DNA of 64,000 bases, taken from assembly GCA_000708835.1 (NCBI GenBank), contig DF237001.1, positions 205,790-269,789 on the forward strand. Reading direction: 5' to 3'. The notes under the pieces are model-generated. The model was not told where the DNA came from and searched no databases. It saw only the letters and a list, made by a program, of their open reading frames with translations. Positions 24,247 through 43,200 of this stretch are shown piece by piece (the stretch's first letter is position 1; each line of letters opens with the position of its first letter). The stretch is from Klebsormidium nitens. Taxonomy: Eukaryota; Streptophyta; Klebsormidiophyceae; Klebsormidiales; Klebsormidiaceae. The position numbers were made by a program, and so were the translations under genes.

Positions 24247-27200
24247 ATGCTGGCGCTGGAGGCTGTGAGCGACACGTTAGCTAGGCTCCATCCCGTGAGC
24301 ATCCCCCCCAGTCCGCTGGACCCGAATGGTTGCCTCCAGAAGCTGCAGCGGATCGATACCCCGCGGGGGGTGCTAGAGGGTGCGGTGCGCCAGCAGAGCT
24401 CCGTCACAGAGCACACGTTGGAGGGGGGGGGAGAGGTGAATGAGGGCGCGTCGGCGCAGAGCCCACTGGTGATGGAGAAAGGGGGAAATGGGCAGCAGGG
24501 GGAGGGCGTGGGCCAGGAAAACCGCCCCCCCCCCGGACAGGAGATGACGCCCGAGCAGATTGAGACCCTGCGCCGACAGGTGGCGGTGTATTGCGGGATA
24601 TGCGACAACTTGATGGCCTTGCACCGTGCGAAAATGAGCGGGACCCAAGGTGAGGCTGCATGATATGTTACCAATTTTGAAGTCGACACGAGCTGGGTTG
24701 ATGAATTGACAGTCCTGTTTGAACAACCAAGTTGCAAGCTGTACCAAAGTGCAAGATCATTGTGCACATCTGCAACCTGGCCTTGCTTGCAGGTGCCAAG
24801 TCCCCTTCAGCATCTTTGTTGCAGGACTCAACATTTCACACTTGCCCCCCATTCGTTGGCATTTCTCTATCTGCAGAAAAAGTTCAACCTCCTTAGAGCT
24901 AGTGGTGTTCTTTGCAGCATCGCCATAGGCTTGTTATGTCCTCCTAGTGCCCTCTTTTGGTGAAGAGCCCTCTCACGGATTTTCAGTCTACACTTCCCTT
25001 CCTGCCCTGCTCAGCAAACTGTGTCTAACCCACATATCCAATTCGGCAGGGCCCCTACAAGGGATGGATGCCTACTACCAGGACGCATCCGCGATGATCA
25101 ACCGGGGGGGAAAGCACCGGTGGGCCCCCGCAGAGGCGCAGAAAGCGGCGCTGGACCGAGTGTTTCAGGAGCTGGGGGGGGGCACCCCGAGCAAGGCGCG
25201 CATCAAGGAACTAGTAACGGAGCTGGGTCGGCACGGGCCAGTGACGGAGTCTAACGTGTACAACTGGTTCCAGAACAAGAAGGCGCGCAGCAAGCGCAAG
25301 GTGGCGGCCACCGAGGCGGAGAGCGGGATCGACGACCGGAACCCCAAGCGGACGCGAGAGGACGGGGCGCACTCGAGCGGCAGCCTCAACATCACGTCGT
25401 CCTTCGATGTTGACCGCATGAGCGAGGGGGGGGTTGTGTCGTCTGGGTTTGAGCAGCGCCCCGCGCCTGCGCAGCAGCTTCAGGTGGGGGGCTTGCGTCT
25501 GCTGCTTTGCCCTTTTCTCTTCCCCTCTTTCTTCGTTGTCCCTTTTCCCTGTCCTTTTCTTGCCCCACTTCCATTTCGTCTGCTGCAGCTGCTGGTAAGT
25601 GAGATCTGACCCAAAGACGATCTCTATGTTGTCCTTCCGTATCCAAGCCTGATGAACCACGCTTTTTCCCCAGATCTGCTCTGCGACGTCTTTGTTCTTC
25701 TTTGTCAAAGGAGTCCTTTACTGCAGAGCAATAAGGCTGGCTCCTGGGGGTAAATGAGCCCCTGCCAAAGGCCAATTGACATGTTCCGTTACCTATTGAG
25801 ATGTTCTTTGACCACGTCATTCTAAGTTTGCCTCTAAAAAGAATGCGCGGTGTGCTTCTCTTTGGATCACGTCTAATCGTTTAGATGGAAGTTCTGTGGG
25901 CACCCCAGATCCAAGCTTTTTATTCGAGTCTGAGCCAACTTCTCAAGTTGTGTTGCTTGGTCACATCAAGGGCTTTTCTGCAACTCCACTGTATGCCTGT
26001 TCACACCAACTCCTCCAACCAACTCCTCAGAAGTTACATTCTTGATTTCAAATCGTCATATAGTTCTGCTTTTACAGTTGACATTTGGCCGCCCGCCTTA
26101 CGGCCTTTCTTCCCCCTCGTGCAGACCCCATTGGGCTGGCGCAGCGGTGCCCTTGCTCACGACATCCCTGCCCCCCGCACGCAGCTCTTTGCCGACTCCA
26201 GCATCCAAGACGCGGCAGCCATGCTCCTTTACGCCGCAGCGGAGAACGCTGGCCAGGGGGGGGGTAGTGCAGCGCAAAGCCTGGCCAACACGCTGGGCCT
26301 GCTGGGGGCTGCGCAGGATGGGGCGTCCTTCTTCCAGGGGGGTCAGGGCGGCAGCAACATGGGGGGGGGGCTGGACCTGCCTTATGGCGCACTCACAGGG
26401 GAGAGCGCGTACAGCCAGCCGCAGGGTGAGGGGAGCAAAACATGGAAGCCCACGGGTGTCGATGCTCGGTGCCTAAGTGCGGCGAAAGCTGCACTGTACA
26501 GCCCAAGATTTAACAAGTTGCGCACTCTGATTTGAGGATCGATTCTAGCTTTGACTTGCTGACTTGATCTATCACCTTAGCTCGGATGGTGCAGCTTGCG
26601 GAACTTCTGAACGAGACACCCTCTTTCCGTGCTTCCACGAATAAGGGAGTGCTACTACAGTCACTTTCTATCAGAATCAAAGAGAGTTGAGAGTTGTTCA
26701 CCTCCGCCTGCAGCAAAGCCGTCGTTCAAGGCTGCCACGAGATTGTTTTAGAAAACGTTTTGCCCACTTTGATCAAAATGTCTGACCAACTGTTCTGGAG
26801 CGTCAAACTTTAGCCATTGGCCGTTGCAGCCAAGCCGACAGGGATAATCGGCCTGCCTCCAAGAGCAGTAGGAGTGCTTTTTCCCGGATCTAATCTTTTG
26901 TTGACGTTTGACCTGCAGCAGAGACGTCGTTGAAGGTGATGATCAACGGGCGGCCGTACGACGTCCCTGCGGGCCCGCTGGACGTGCGCGCCAGCTTCGG
27001 GGAGGGCATGGTGCTGTACGACTCGCGCGGGGTGCAGGTGCTCACGGACAACCTGGGGGTCACCTTCGACGCGCTGCACAACGGGGAGTCGTACTACCTG
27101 CAGAGGTCAGCCGCTTTTTCACTGGTGCCGTGCTCGGATACGCTGTGCTGGCAAGCATGCGCGCATCTCCATTGTGTAGCTTCAATCGCCGCGAAAGTTG

Positions 27201-28128
27201 CATACGTGTTCGTGGGGTCTTTTTGAAGGGTACGGTCGGTCTGAGTTTCTTCTATATTTAGTTGGTCGTTGCTATTCCTGCGACCGCGTTTGTGGTCTGG
27301 TTAGGCAGGTGGCGCTTCCGCCAGATGTCTCTTTCCAAATGATGTAACTGCATGACTTCTCTGCTTGCAATGGTCTCAGATCATTCGTCTTCCTTCTGTG
27401 AGCAATCTTCGGGGGACGCACCTGATACTCAAAAGACGAGCTATCGTGATGTTGCATCAGACCGTGACGGATTGTTCTGCGCTCGTTCCGCTGACCCGAC
27501 GCTGGCCTGTGTGCGTGCAGCGAGCTCCAACCCGGGTTGGGCCTGGATCACGACCGGCTGGGCAGAGCGGTAAGGAACATCGCGCTCGCTCCCGGTCTCC
27601 CCTCTACGATTTGGCCCGTTACCCGCTTGCACCTTCGCACGGAGCTTGCTAGTCTGTGACTCAGGGGCTTCGGTCCAGCGCAAGTGGTTTTTGGCCTTCG
27701 CTTCGTGCGGTCGCCTGCTCAACCTAGGGTGCACCCACGGGCAGTCGCAGGTCACGTCTTTAAAGATGAGGCTCCTCAGTTGGGGGCCCCATCGTACGGT
27801 TGACGGCTTAGCACAAGAAGTTCCTTCGACCGTGATAAAGGTTTCATTCGCAATTTCTGCCTGCGGCGTGACTCGTTCATTCTGTGCCTGATCGACTCTC
27901 TGTGCTGCGTGCAGCTGTTCCCGTAGCTGCGCTCCACGTCCATCGCTGACACCGCTAACCCCACAGAGCCGAGCTAACCCCCGCGCCAGGCGGGCAGTCC
28001 TGCGCGTGTACAAGCTGTTGCAGATGGTAGGCCGCAGAACGGGGCGCCTGACCCCGCTAGACCCGCACCAGATAGGCCAAGCTTTCCCTTCGAGCATCAG
28101 ACGCAGTCAAAGGGGCAGCCTGTTGTAA
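24247..28128 (+). CDS. WOX13-clade WUSCHEL-related homeobox transcription factor
   Basis: Six exons give 511 residues: 24247-24649, 25050-25483, 26125-26425, 26919-27105, 27521-27569, 27967-28128. Before the homeodomain lies a motif typical of the WOX13 clade (MTPEQIETLRRQVAVY). The homeodomain (about 157-218) has the enlarged WOX spacing and recognition helix NVYNWFQNKKARSKRK; the NKKAR replaces the usual NRRAR. Exon 4 encodes the conserved WOX13 C-terminal block (INGRPYDVPAGPLDVR, then GVTFDALHNGESYYL). The middle is Gly/Ala-rich with long G runs. WOX factors are nuclear regulators of cell fate and division in land plants; WOX13-type genes are the oldest clade. Exon 3 could instead start at 26185, also in phase. 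Exons 5-6 are less certain: the exon 4 frame could read through to a stop at 27224-27226. The initiator is the first in-frame ATG. Confidence 0.87.
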
Positions 28129-29879
28129 TATCATGCTACTCGGCTGAGAGTTGTGCCACTATTTTGGGCGTTCTTCCGCATGCTTGCTCGGCCGACACCG
28201 TGACGACTCCGAAACAATAAAGTGGGCGCAACTCCCGCCCGTATGTCCGACTGGCAAACAAGTGTATTAAGTAGGACGTCAGCGAAAACGGCTTGATGGG
28301 AGGACTGCCGGCGCCAATAATCGTTGGAAGCTGCAGCTAGTTCGACATTCATAGACAGTTCATAGATTAAACTTGATTGAGTAGCTAGGTCGACTTCGTC
28401 CTCTTTTTGCCTAGCTTAAGTTATGGTCCTTCTGCAACATTGACCATCTTGGTGGATTGCCAGATGAGTTGTCTTGCCTTGAAACCACTTCGAGCAGTTC
28501 CGTAATTCAATATGGTGCATTCCGACCCATGCTGCCCCGGCGTAAGTTTGCGACCAGTATGACGATTTTTATAGCTAGAGGACACCTGAAGCTTATCAAG
28601 GGGCAAGCTAGCTTGCATCGCTATGCAGCGTCGAATCAGCTCGATCAGCTGGGCGACGGCTCATACATAAGATCATGTCGGCGCGGCCTATTGAACCGAG
28701 GCTGGCCGGGCTTCCTCCCAAGTTCACAAATTCAACGTACGATCATAAGCCCGGCTATACAATTAAGACTAAGAATTGCAGACCGTACCATACGTTCGCA
28801 CCGCCGCGCATGCTCAATCATATGTATGGGCCATTATTGCGGCCGCGCGGCGCTGATCGACTTATAGCTTATGAGCTGGCATGACCATAGGTATGCGTGC
28901 GCGTGACCGGCTCGGCGAGCTATCAGACTGCATGAATGCTAGCCTGGTATATATGTCCCCGCGGCCAAAGCTAGTGCATCATATGCATAGCTCGGCCGCG
29001 CCCCGGCTAGCTAGCTGCGGCCGCGACGCGCCTGCATGAGTCCACTGCCGCGCGCGGCCCAGAAGCCTGAGCTGAACATGCATATCGCGGGGCGGCAGCG
29101 AGTTAGGGCACTAGCTATAGATATGCAATTCACTTACTCCGACAGTTACGTTGCCGGCCGGGCCAACCCTGGTCACTGCGCATGGCGGCATGGTCACTCT
29201 GGCATGCCGCGCAATTAAATGCAACTAGGTTACTTGCACGCCATCGGACTTGCCCGCCCGCAAATGAAAACCTAGAAAAGAGATCCTATGATTTGCAAGA
29301 CATGCGCATGGAATACGCATCAGTTCTATATAATCTCAGATATACGAGTATTGGTATCCAGCCTTGTCACATTTACCGTGTGTGGGCACTGCGAGCTAGG
29401 CTCGAAGTCTGTGTACGTGTAATGATGTGCTAGCTTAGCCGCCGCTAACGGCCTTTGCTAAGTCTATCTCTTGACTAGTGAAGGTCGAGAGGTTCTGTAT
29501 ATAAAAATTGCATGATGATGCACGCGCTGATGCTTGGCCACGTACCAAAACACGTTGTGTCGCCATCCATCAGACTGTGTGCATTGCCAGATCCAAGGGC
29601 TAGCAGATCAATGTTCTCGCCTATGTTGTGCTGGCAGACAGACCGTACGGGACGTACGAACCTGCCACCTCCGTCTAAAACCTAGCGGAGTTTAGACCGC
29701 TCACCTTGCATCAAGAAGTCTGCAAAGACCGCGTGCGACTATATGTATAACGTGCAACAAACTTCTCATACCAGTGTACTCCGTCCATGCTGCTCCATAC
29801 CTTGTACTCCGCCCACGGGCTTCACAACGACGTGATACGTCTACCAGCTGGATCTTCCCCCCTGCCCACACGGCCGCTC
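28129..29879. other. Intergenic region between convergent WOX and R3H/G-patch genes
   Basis: Nothing coding was recognised. From about 28300 the sequence is crowded with short palindromic words (GGCCGCG, GCTAGCTAGC, CATGCATAT), like the other gene-free blocks of this window. Confidence 0.5.
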
Positions 29880-35545
<5,666 letters not shown>

Positions 35546-36466
35546 CGCAAGTACCTCTGTGATTGCGAGTAATGATAACCTCTACCCACGATTGGTCCTG
35601 TAATGTTCTGGGTAAATTTGTTTGCCTAATACCTCCTCTTACCTGGAGGCTAAATACTGTAGCTCGAGGAATACACTTCAACAACTTGTTCTTTGAAACA
35701 AGGACGGACATGCAGCAGAAGAAATGCTATGCTCGTTCCAGCTCCTACGCCCTTGTCCTGGTCCAGGACCAATGCCTAACTCTTAAAGTTAAAGGTCCAC
35801 CAAAGCGATTACGGTATTATAATTATGGGCCATCCTCCATGGCAAGTCTTTTGAGTTTCTTATGCGTATTTTGTAGGTATAAAAGCGTACCGGGCACAAC
35901 TATGAATGCACCCGGCCACTAACTTTGCCACTGGGGAGAGAGGCTGCGTGGGTTCGTCCGAATCTCCGGTTCTCACCATCCTTAAGAGGACCCCCCCGAC
36001 CGAGCCTACCGGTACATTCGACAATGACCGGGGTGAAACTTCGGGGCGAAAGTGAGTGCAAAATCAACATGAGCGGTCTGAATTTTGAAAATGCCTTCGC
36101 CCCCAACCCAAGAATCTACCTACCTAAGGCTAGAGCTGGGCGTCTGTTGAAATTAGGGTTCTGTCAACTGGCGTCGCCCGGCATGGCGCTGCATTCGTCA
36201 GGATGTGTTTGAGCCGTTCCATTTGCAGACGAGTAGGCCACAGATGGGACTCTGCAAAATGATGCTGAAGTATGGAGGCCGATGGCAGCTCAATGACGGC
36301 TCAGTCACATCCTTATTGCACTGTCAAAACAGCGGCCTTTGGTGTGCGGAGGGCTAAGATGGCAGGAGACACAGACTCCGCATTGCAAATGACATCTTCA
36401 AAAAGGAAGGGCAAAGAACAGAGCTGAGGCTGCAGCTTGGCTGAACTGGTTCAGTGAGTTCCCCTG
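35546..36466. promoter_or_regulatory. Divergent promoter region, R3H/G-patch and membrane-protein genes
   Basis: A 0.9-kb spacer between two divergent start codons. A telobox (TTAGGGTT) lies at 36153-36160. No other element was assigned. The spacer may also contain 5' leader introns. Confidence 0.4.
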
Positions 36467-37783
36467 ATGGAGGCTCGCAGCAGGCTCACGCTTGTTCAGC
36501 GGCGGCGCTACTTTGGCGCCTTCTTGTGGGCCCTGGTCCGACGGCAGGTCCAGCTCATCTTATCAGGAGAAGCGGCTAGCGGCATCCAGGTGCAGTTCTC
36601 CTGCCTGGTAGCACTTTCCAGGTGAGAAGAAGCTGCCCTGGCTGTTGTTGTATTGATGCAGAGACAGATTCACATATGACATTCACAATGCTGTTGGGGT
36701 CATGAGCGTAATCAATGAGGTTTGTCTGTGACAGTCTTTGGCCATTGCAAACGAAGCTGCAAACACCAAGCGATTGTTTTGTGGATCTTGGATCCCAACC
36801 GTCTAAAGCAACTCGGAAGCATACTTTGTTTGTTGCAAAAAGCTTGTGCCCTGGAAGCACGACATGTTACCCTGCTGATCCCGACAGGCAGTCTGCCTGA
36901 TCAGATTCCCACTGGCATGAGAAAGCGCCAGCTGTTAGCTTTTTGTGCTCGCCAAACTGTGCCAGACTGTTAAGCTCACGGAGCAACGACATATGGGTTG
37001 CCATCATGGGCGTTACTTGTGCGTGAACCCCTTTCTCTGGTGTCTGCAGTTTGTGCTATTTATGGCCTGCCGTGTACTACTTTCTCTACGTCCAGTGCCA
37101 CATGCGCACTCTGCTCTTTGGCGCTGTCACCATTTGCAGCCTCTTCTCTGACAGCCTCTGCCCAGCATCCCCAACATGGCGCTCCTTTGATCGCCTCTTC
37201 GCAACTTTAGCAGGTTAGCAGAACTTTGTGCTCCAAACAACCCTGATATCTGAACTGTTCTATGTCCCACTCTCACCCACACTTGGCTCAGAGTACTCAG
37301 CCTGATCAGCTTCTAATGAAAGTCTTGGATGCAGACTTCCTATATTCCGTATTTCATGAAGGCTCCTTAACTTTACACATGGGAAGATCTGGAGATCTGG
37401 CTCCCCTTTTTCTTACTTTGATAAGATTCGGCACTTCAAAGTCGAGCTTCTCAGATAGATTGCCATGTAAGGACAGGACTTCAGCATGTAACCCAACCTG
37501 TTGTCTCATTTCCGTGCAGCAATAGTTGGACCTGCCTGGAGTCTAGCATGGAGAGTAGTGTTTGGTCAAGCGTCCGTCCTCTTTCTTGCCCAAGCGCTTG
37601 TGTTGAACGGCGTGGCTTTATCGATCCTGTTTTGGAGCCGTAAGTCAAGATGCCAAGCGCACTATGTGTTGAGACATAGCTTGTGGCATGTTACAAGTGC
37701 ACTTGCAATCTGTGGGACCCTGATACGAGACTGACAGTTGATTTCGGTCAGGAGGGAATGGTTCTTTTCTAGACGATCATTAG
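36467..37783 (+). CDS. Small multi-pass membrane protein of unknown function
   Basis: I recognise no family. Four exons assemble in phase: 36467-36621, 37050-37213, 37520-37639, 37752-37783, giving 156 residues. An in-frame TGA at 36455-36457 precedes the ATG. The donor after exon 1 (CCAG|GTGAGA) is strong. The N-terminus is short and basic (about 1-30, with VQRRRYFGAFLWALVRR). About four hydrophobic stretches follow: roughly 46-67 (WPAVYYFLYV), 70-87 (TLLFGAVTICSLF), 103-118, and 121-145 (VLFLAQALVLNGVALSILFW). Three separate exons, each only meaningful in the spliced frame, all encode membrane-like sequence, which argues against chance. The last short exon is the least certain; another acceptor near 37805 would end the protein at about the same place. 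Location is inferred from hydrophobicity only. The gene is divergent from the R3H/G-patch gene. Confidence 0.55.
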
Positions 37784-40239
37784 GTGTAACAGTTGCTCCG
37801 TGCAGAATAATTTATTGGAAGGATCAAGGTGACACCACTACAATCGCAGTCTGTCAAAGGCGTAAGTGGCCCAAGCATCTAACGTGCTGAGAACTGAAAG
37901 AACAGGTTATGCGCAAGCAGCACATCAACTTGGCAACCGGTGCATTCAAAAGAGAAACGAACCTTGGGACTGACCGGCTATACACTGGCTCGGACGGCTG
38001 ACGTGTGGAAGGTATCGCGTACCAAATGTAAGTTGTGTTGCTTATCTTGTGAAGATTCAAGTGACGAGTCGGATGTTTCACCATGGAGTTTGTCGGCCAG
38101 CAGGAATTTCATGCAGTACAATCTGCTTAGATGCAGGTGCTGTACCAGGCTTTGAATTTGATGAAAGGAGTCAGAGACTCGGTGTAGAACTGAGTCGTGT
38201 CGGATCGACGAAACTACATTAGTCTTGACTATCAACAATTTAGTACCATGATTGCCTTCGGATGCATGAATCATACTTGTACCATCTGTCGAAGCTCCCT
38301 CCAACACAAATGCTGCAGGAAAAAACAAGAAGTGTTCATATACCTATAGCTCAGTGCGCTGCAGCCTGTCTGGCAGGCGTTGAATCATTCGGATATATAT
38401 ACCGCTTAAGTTCCGATCACATGCGCTGGAATGCAGCGATCGGCCCGGCCAAACAGGCTATAGCTGAGAGACGTCGATTGGATCAGTCGGCCGTGTATAA
38501 TGATGCTCTAAGGCCCCCGAGGCTGGCAGGCCCTGTCCGAGCAATGTTGACTCATATCTAGGGACGGTATCTGGCATGCAGGGGCGCCGTCCGCTGCGGC
38601 TAGCTAGGTACGTGCGCCAGCCCAATGCATGCATGCAAATTCATCCGTCATGCGTTGGCATCATCATGTGACGCGCGACCCGGCAGAGCCTGCTGACCAG
38701 TGACGACAACGGCCACTCAGCTGCTGGGCCATATAATCTGGCATGCATGGTCGATATCATTGCATATGGCGGCTAGAATGATAGCCCTCCAACGCATCCA
38801 ATTAATATGACGGTATGCGCATCTCGGAATCACTGGAACGTACTGAGATCTGACTCGAACTCGGTCGAGCTACTCGCGGCGCTGAGCCTTGCCTCCAAAA
38901 ACTCAAATCAAATTATTGTCGACGCAAGATAAGTCAATTGTTAGGAGATTCACTGTCCCAGCAATCGACCACTTTCCAACGAATTTAAAATTCAATCTAT
39001 GGACATACTTTATTGTCTTCTGACCGAACAGAATGTGGCCTTCTTGGAGTGTCCGGGAACACCAAGTTCTTAAAATCCTGAACGATTCATGAAACGGACG
39101 CCCTCAAAACTGGTCCCTTCGTCTAGCTGGTAGGCCCGTGCCGCCACAGATGAACATGGTTGCCTGCCCCCAAACAACCTGATCTTGCCACTATCGGACG
39201 ACTCATTCTCGCAATAGCCCCCTTCCATATTCCCTTCAAGTTCATAACTTTTACGGCATTCACCGAGTCAGCAACTCTCAGGATGCCCCTGATAATCTAG
39301 CAACTATAACGACTTTCCTCACACGTCACACCTACTTAGCTCCCCTCTGCGCAGAATCAGCTCAAGCGACAATCACCGGGTACACTCCACCCACTCCGCC
39401 GCAAAACCTTGAACGTAGCTTGAGCTCACTAGACAGGACTTGCAAGTGGCTGCTAATCAAGAGCACAAGACAAATTCTCTCCAATCCCCTGGCCAGACCC
39501 CCAAGAGAGTACTGTCAAGCGACTCAGGTTGCTTCACTGCTCGGTCCACTCTGTGCCTAACCAATCCGGAAGCTGTGCTCACAGTGCGGCACAATTAGTC
39601 ACCCTCGAATAGGTCCTGACTACCAAAGCGGATGCCAGAGTTCCTCTATCGCCGCTATGAAGCCCTCCAGAAGCATTGGCTACTAGTCCGCTCTAAAGGC
39701 TCCTCTCCAAGTCTATACTCTAGGAAAGCGTGTCTACGAAGGCAGGGGCATGTGCTGCCGCACAAAGAAGAGGGTCGTCCCCATGGCTCGAATCCAGTGA
39801 ACCCCACGGCCGAGGCCGGCCAGACAAAGGGAACCCCCTAGGACAGAGCCGGGGTCCCGTTGCTCCACGTCACGTGCTGGTCGGCTCCTCCTTCAAGGCT
39901 GGCGGAAGCATTCTCCGGGTCGACGCCCCGATGTCACCAAAACCGGGCAACAGCTTCGAAACTTCGAAGAAGTTTATGGTTCCCAAACCGTCTGTTGTTG
40001 TCTTTCACTACCCGCTCTGCGCTAGCCCAACGAAACGGGGCTTGAATCGCGCTGTCTTTGCACGAGGCACGACGAAAGGACCAAGGGCGTTGCTAATAAC
40101 CGCAACACACCGACGGGCACATCTAGCTAGACTCTACTCTATGTTCCTCTCGCCCTTCCCTCGACGGCCTCTTCCCAACCAGGAACGCTCAAAACCACCT
40201 CCTCCCACCCCCAATGCGAGCTCAGAAGTCAAAAGTAGT
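37784..40239. other. Intergenic region between convergent genes
   Basis: No gene recognised. Roughly 38340-38880 is rich in palindromic words such as GCATGCATGC. The stretch 38900-40239 reads differently, more like untranslated sequence, and part of it is probably 3' UTR of the minus-strand NYN/LOTUS gene. A plus-strand open frame at 39730-40299 is discussed among the rejected items. Confidence 0.4.
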
Positions 40240-43200
40240 TCACTGCAGAGAGCTCACTGCTGCGGACCCACTGTCCGCATCAGAGCCCCCATCAGCTGAC
40301 GCGCTCTCATCCGACACGCCGGTGACATTCAACAGCTTCGCTACCTCCGAGACTGCCACGTGGCCTGCTCCACTGCCATTTTGCCCGCTGCTCGCCCCGT
40401 TCTGCTGCTCAAAATGGGCGTCCTCTGACGGCGCCGCAGCCACGCTGTCCACCGAGACTGGCGACTCCTCGGGCGAGTCGTCCGCGGCCGGCTCAGTCTC
40501 CTCTTGGATGGCGTGCACTTCCTGGGCCAGCCGGCTGCGCAGCTCCGCCGGCTTCACGGAATACGCCGTCGCCTCGTGCGGCAGCACCAGCTTGCGGTCG
40601 GGGGTGGCGGCCACGGGCGTGGCCAGGCTGTCCGGCGACCAGTTGAGCGCCTTGGTGGGCTCGGGAGTCGCCCCCACCGCTAACCCGACAGGAATAGCCA
40701 CCTCGGGGCTCTGCTGCCCGTACGTCCCTACCGAAAGGCTGTGGGACTCGACCGCTTTCGCATGGCCAGCTGTTTCTATTGTTGCACCGACTGCGTGCAT
40801 CAGGTCTGCAGCAGCTTTGCTCAAATCCACCTTCTCGTGCGCCATCCCCAAAGTTGCAGACGGCTGCTCCGCAGGAGGGGTAGTCGTTTCCAAAACCTCA
40901 GCTGACACAGGGACTTGCGCCTCGGTTTGCACCACTTCCGAAGACGGGTCCTCCCCAGGTGCTTTGCGGGCCAATTCCGTCTGAATGGTGCTTGCCTCGG
41001 GCAGACTCAGCTCTGCTCCGGGCAGCAGCGACAAGCAGCCAATGGGCCCCACCGTTTCCCCGTCCTCCCCCTCGCTTGCGTCCCCATCCTTATCTCTATT
41101 CTCAGCGGCCACCGCAGGCTTGACCCCCAGAGTATGCCCCTCAACCGCTGCCGCCCGCGTCGTTGCGCTCTTCTTGACAGGGCTCCAGACCTTCCTGTCC
41201 GGCTTGCCATCTTGCGGGAGGGAGTCCTTGGCGGGCGTGGCGGTGCGCGCGTGGATCATGATGTAGGGGTGGAACGTGAGGCGGCAGCTGCTTGGCAGCG
41301 CCTGCAGCAGGTCGCGCAGCTTGGGGTACCCCACCGCCTCGTGGTCCAGCTGGTACCCGAACCGGTTCGCATACAGGATCTTGATGCCCCTGCGCAGCAA
41401 GACACCCGGGCATTAAGATGAGGCTGAATACGACACTGCCTCAAGTAACCGTCTGCGCAGCAAGACACCCGGGCATCTTTCCTGACGGATTGGCAAACAA
41501 CAAGCAGATTGTCAAAAATCAGCAGAGCGTGACATGTTTCAAAATACCCCCGATTGCACCGAGTACGTCAACAGCAGCCCTCCATTAAAATAGCCCTCGA
41601 TTCAAACAGGCGTCACAGAACTGCACACAAGCCACGTCAGCAGAAAAGCGGCCCTTCCAAACAAAAAAAGTCGATCACCTGTAGCGCATCACCCTGGCAT
41701 AACCTGTGCGCCCCTCGACGGTTCAATCGAAAGCCAGTGTCACATTACTCACCCTGCATTGACACCGTCAGGGTACTTCGGCAACAGCTCCGCCAGCAGC
41801 TGTGCCATGTCGCGCTTCACCGTCTCCCGGTCCACTGCCGGCGCCGCTTTGGCGCCCTCTGCGGCGCCCTTGTCCACTTCTTTCGGGAAGAAGGTCGCCA
41901 CAGGGACACCGGGACTAGCAGACCGCACCGCGGCTGCTGTTGGGGGGGTAGAAAGGGCCTCCGTGGAAGCGCCCTTGGGGGGGGGTGTCCATCCGGGGGG
42001 GTACAGCACGTAGTCCGTGTTGGTGCCGTGGTACTGCGGAACGAAAGTGGGGGCGGAGGGTCAGTGGCTTACAAAAGAAGGACGTTGCTTGGGTCGAGTA
42101 CCAGTACGAGGGCAGACCTGTGATGCACAGTTGTTCTAAGCTGCTATGCACTCTTGAGCGAACACACATAACATCACCAATCACGCACTTGCAAGCTTAT
42201 CATCTGCACTGAAGATATGCAGCCAAAGCTTGTCCGCAGAGCCGCAAATGTGCAGATGCAGCTTGAGAGTGGCTTGCTCACGATGACGGTATGCAGGGTG
42301 CAGACGTCGGGCATGGCAGCCAGCATTTGGCTGAACTTGAGGAAGCCCGCCTCCTTCAGATCGGCCTCGCTGATGTCAATCCCTGCACGCATCAGGCTCA
42401 AAGCCTCAGAACCCACCAGGCTTAACGCCCTAAAAGACCGCACTTCCGCCTCAACAGACGACTGCAATTGAGGAGTCTAACGCTCAAACTACGCAAATAT
42501 GCAGCAAAGAACCGACTTCCAGCAGCGGCTTGAGCGCAATTGAACTCGAAGCAGCAACAGCGATCTTCACAGAGCTCCACACATCCGCAATCAGCAACCG
42601 GGATCTGCTGCTGCATGCCGATTGCGCTTTTGAGAGTTTGCTAGTCGCCGTTGCCCTCACCGGAAGCGTTCCTGAAGGTGCCCTTGAGCGCGGCGAGCTT
42701 GAAACCCTTGGCGCCGATCTGCTGCAAGAAGAGCGGGAGCCACTGGCGCAGCTTGACCAGCCACGGCGGGTACTCCTTCTTCTTGGCACCAGCAGCGGCA
42801 GCAGCAGTCGAAGAAGCGGCCTTGGCGGCCGAGGGGGACTTGAAGCTAGAAGGGGCCGCGTCCGAAGATCCACTGGAAGGAGAAGGAAGCACACCCTGCA
42901 AGTCAAACCCTTTTGTATCTTCAGAGTACAACTCGCAACCGGTCGAAACGGCCCACGGGATGCCGCTGACAGAGGTTGGAAATTAGGCAACGGGAGTATG
43001 CAACAGGCGCACCACGATATGACTGACCGACAATGAAGCAAAATAAGGCACGACGACGATTACTGGAAGAGGCGAACGAAGGAAAAACGGAGGGGCAATT
43101 GTAAGAAGAACCTGACTGCTTCCCAGCAGTAGCTGTATCCCCTTGCGCACTTCAGGGTAGGCTATCATTGCTTTGTCAACCAAGCAGTCGTGGTATGCCT

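Noticed and set aside
39730-40299. Plus-strand 189-residue frame
   Set aside because: It overlaps the 3' end of the NYN/LOTUS gene in antisense, lacks any recognised domain, and its composition (Pro/Ser/Arg-rich) fits a chance frame in GC-rich sequence.
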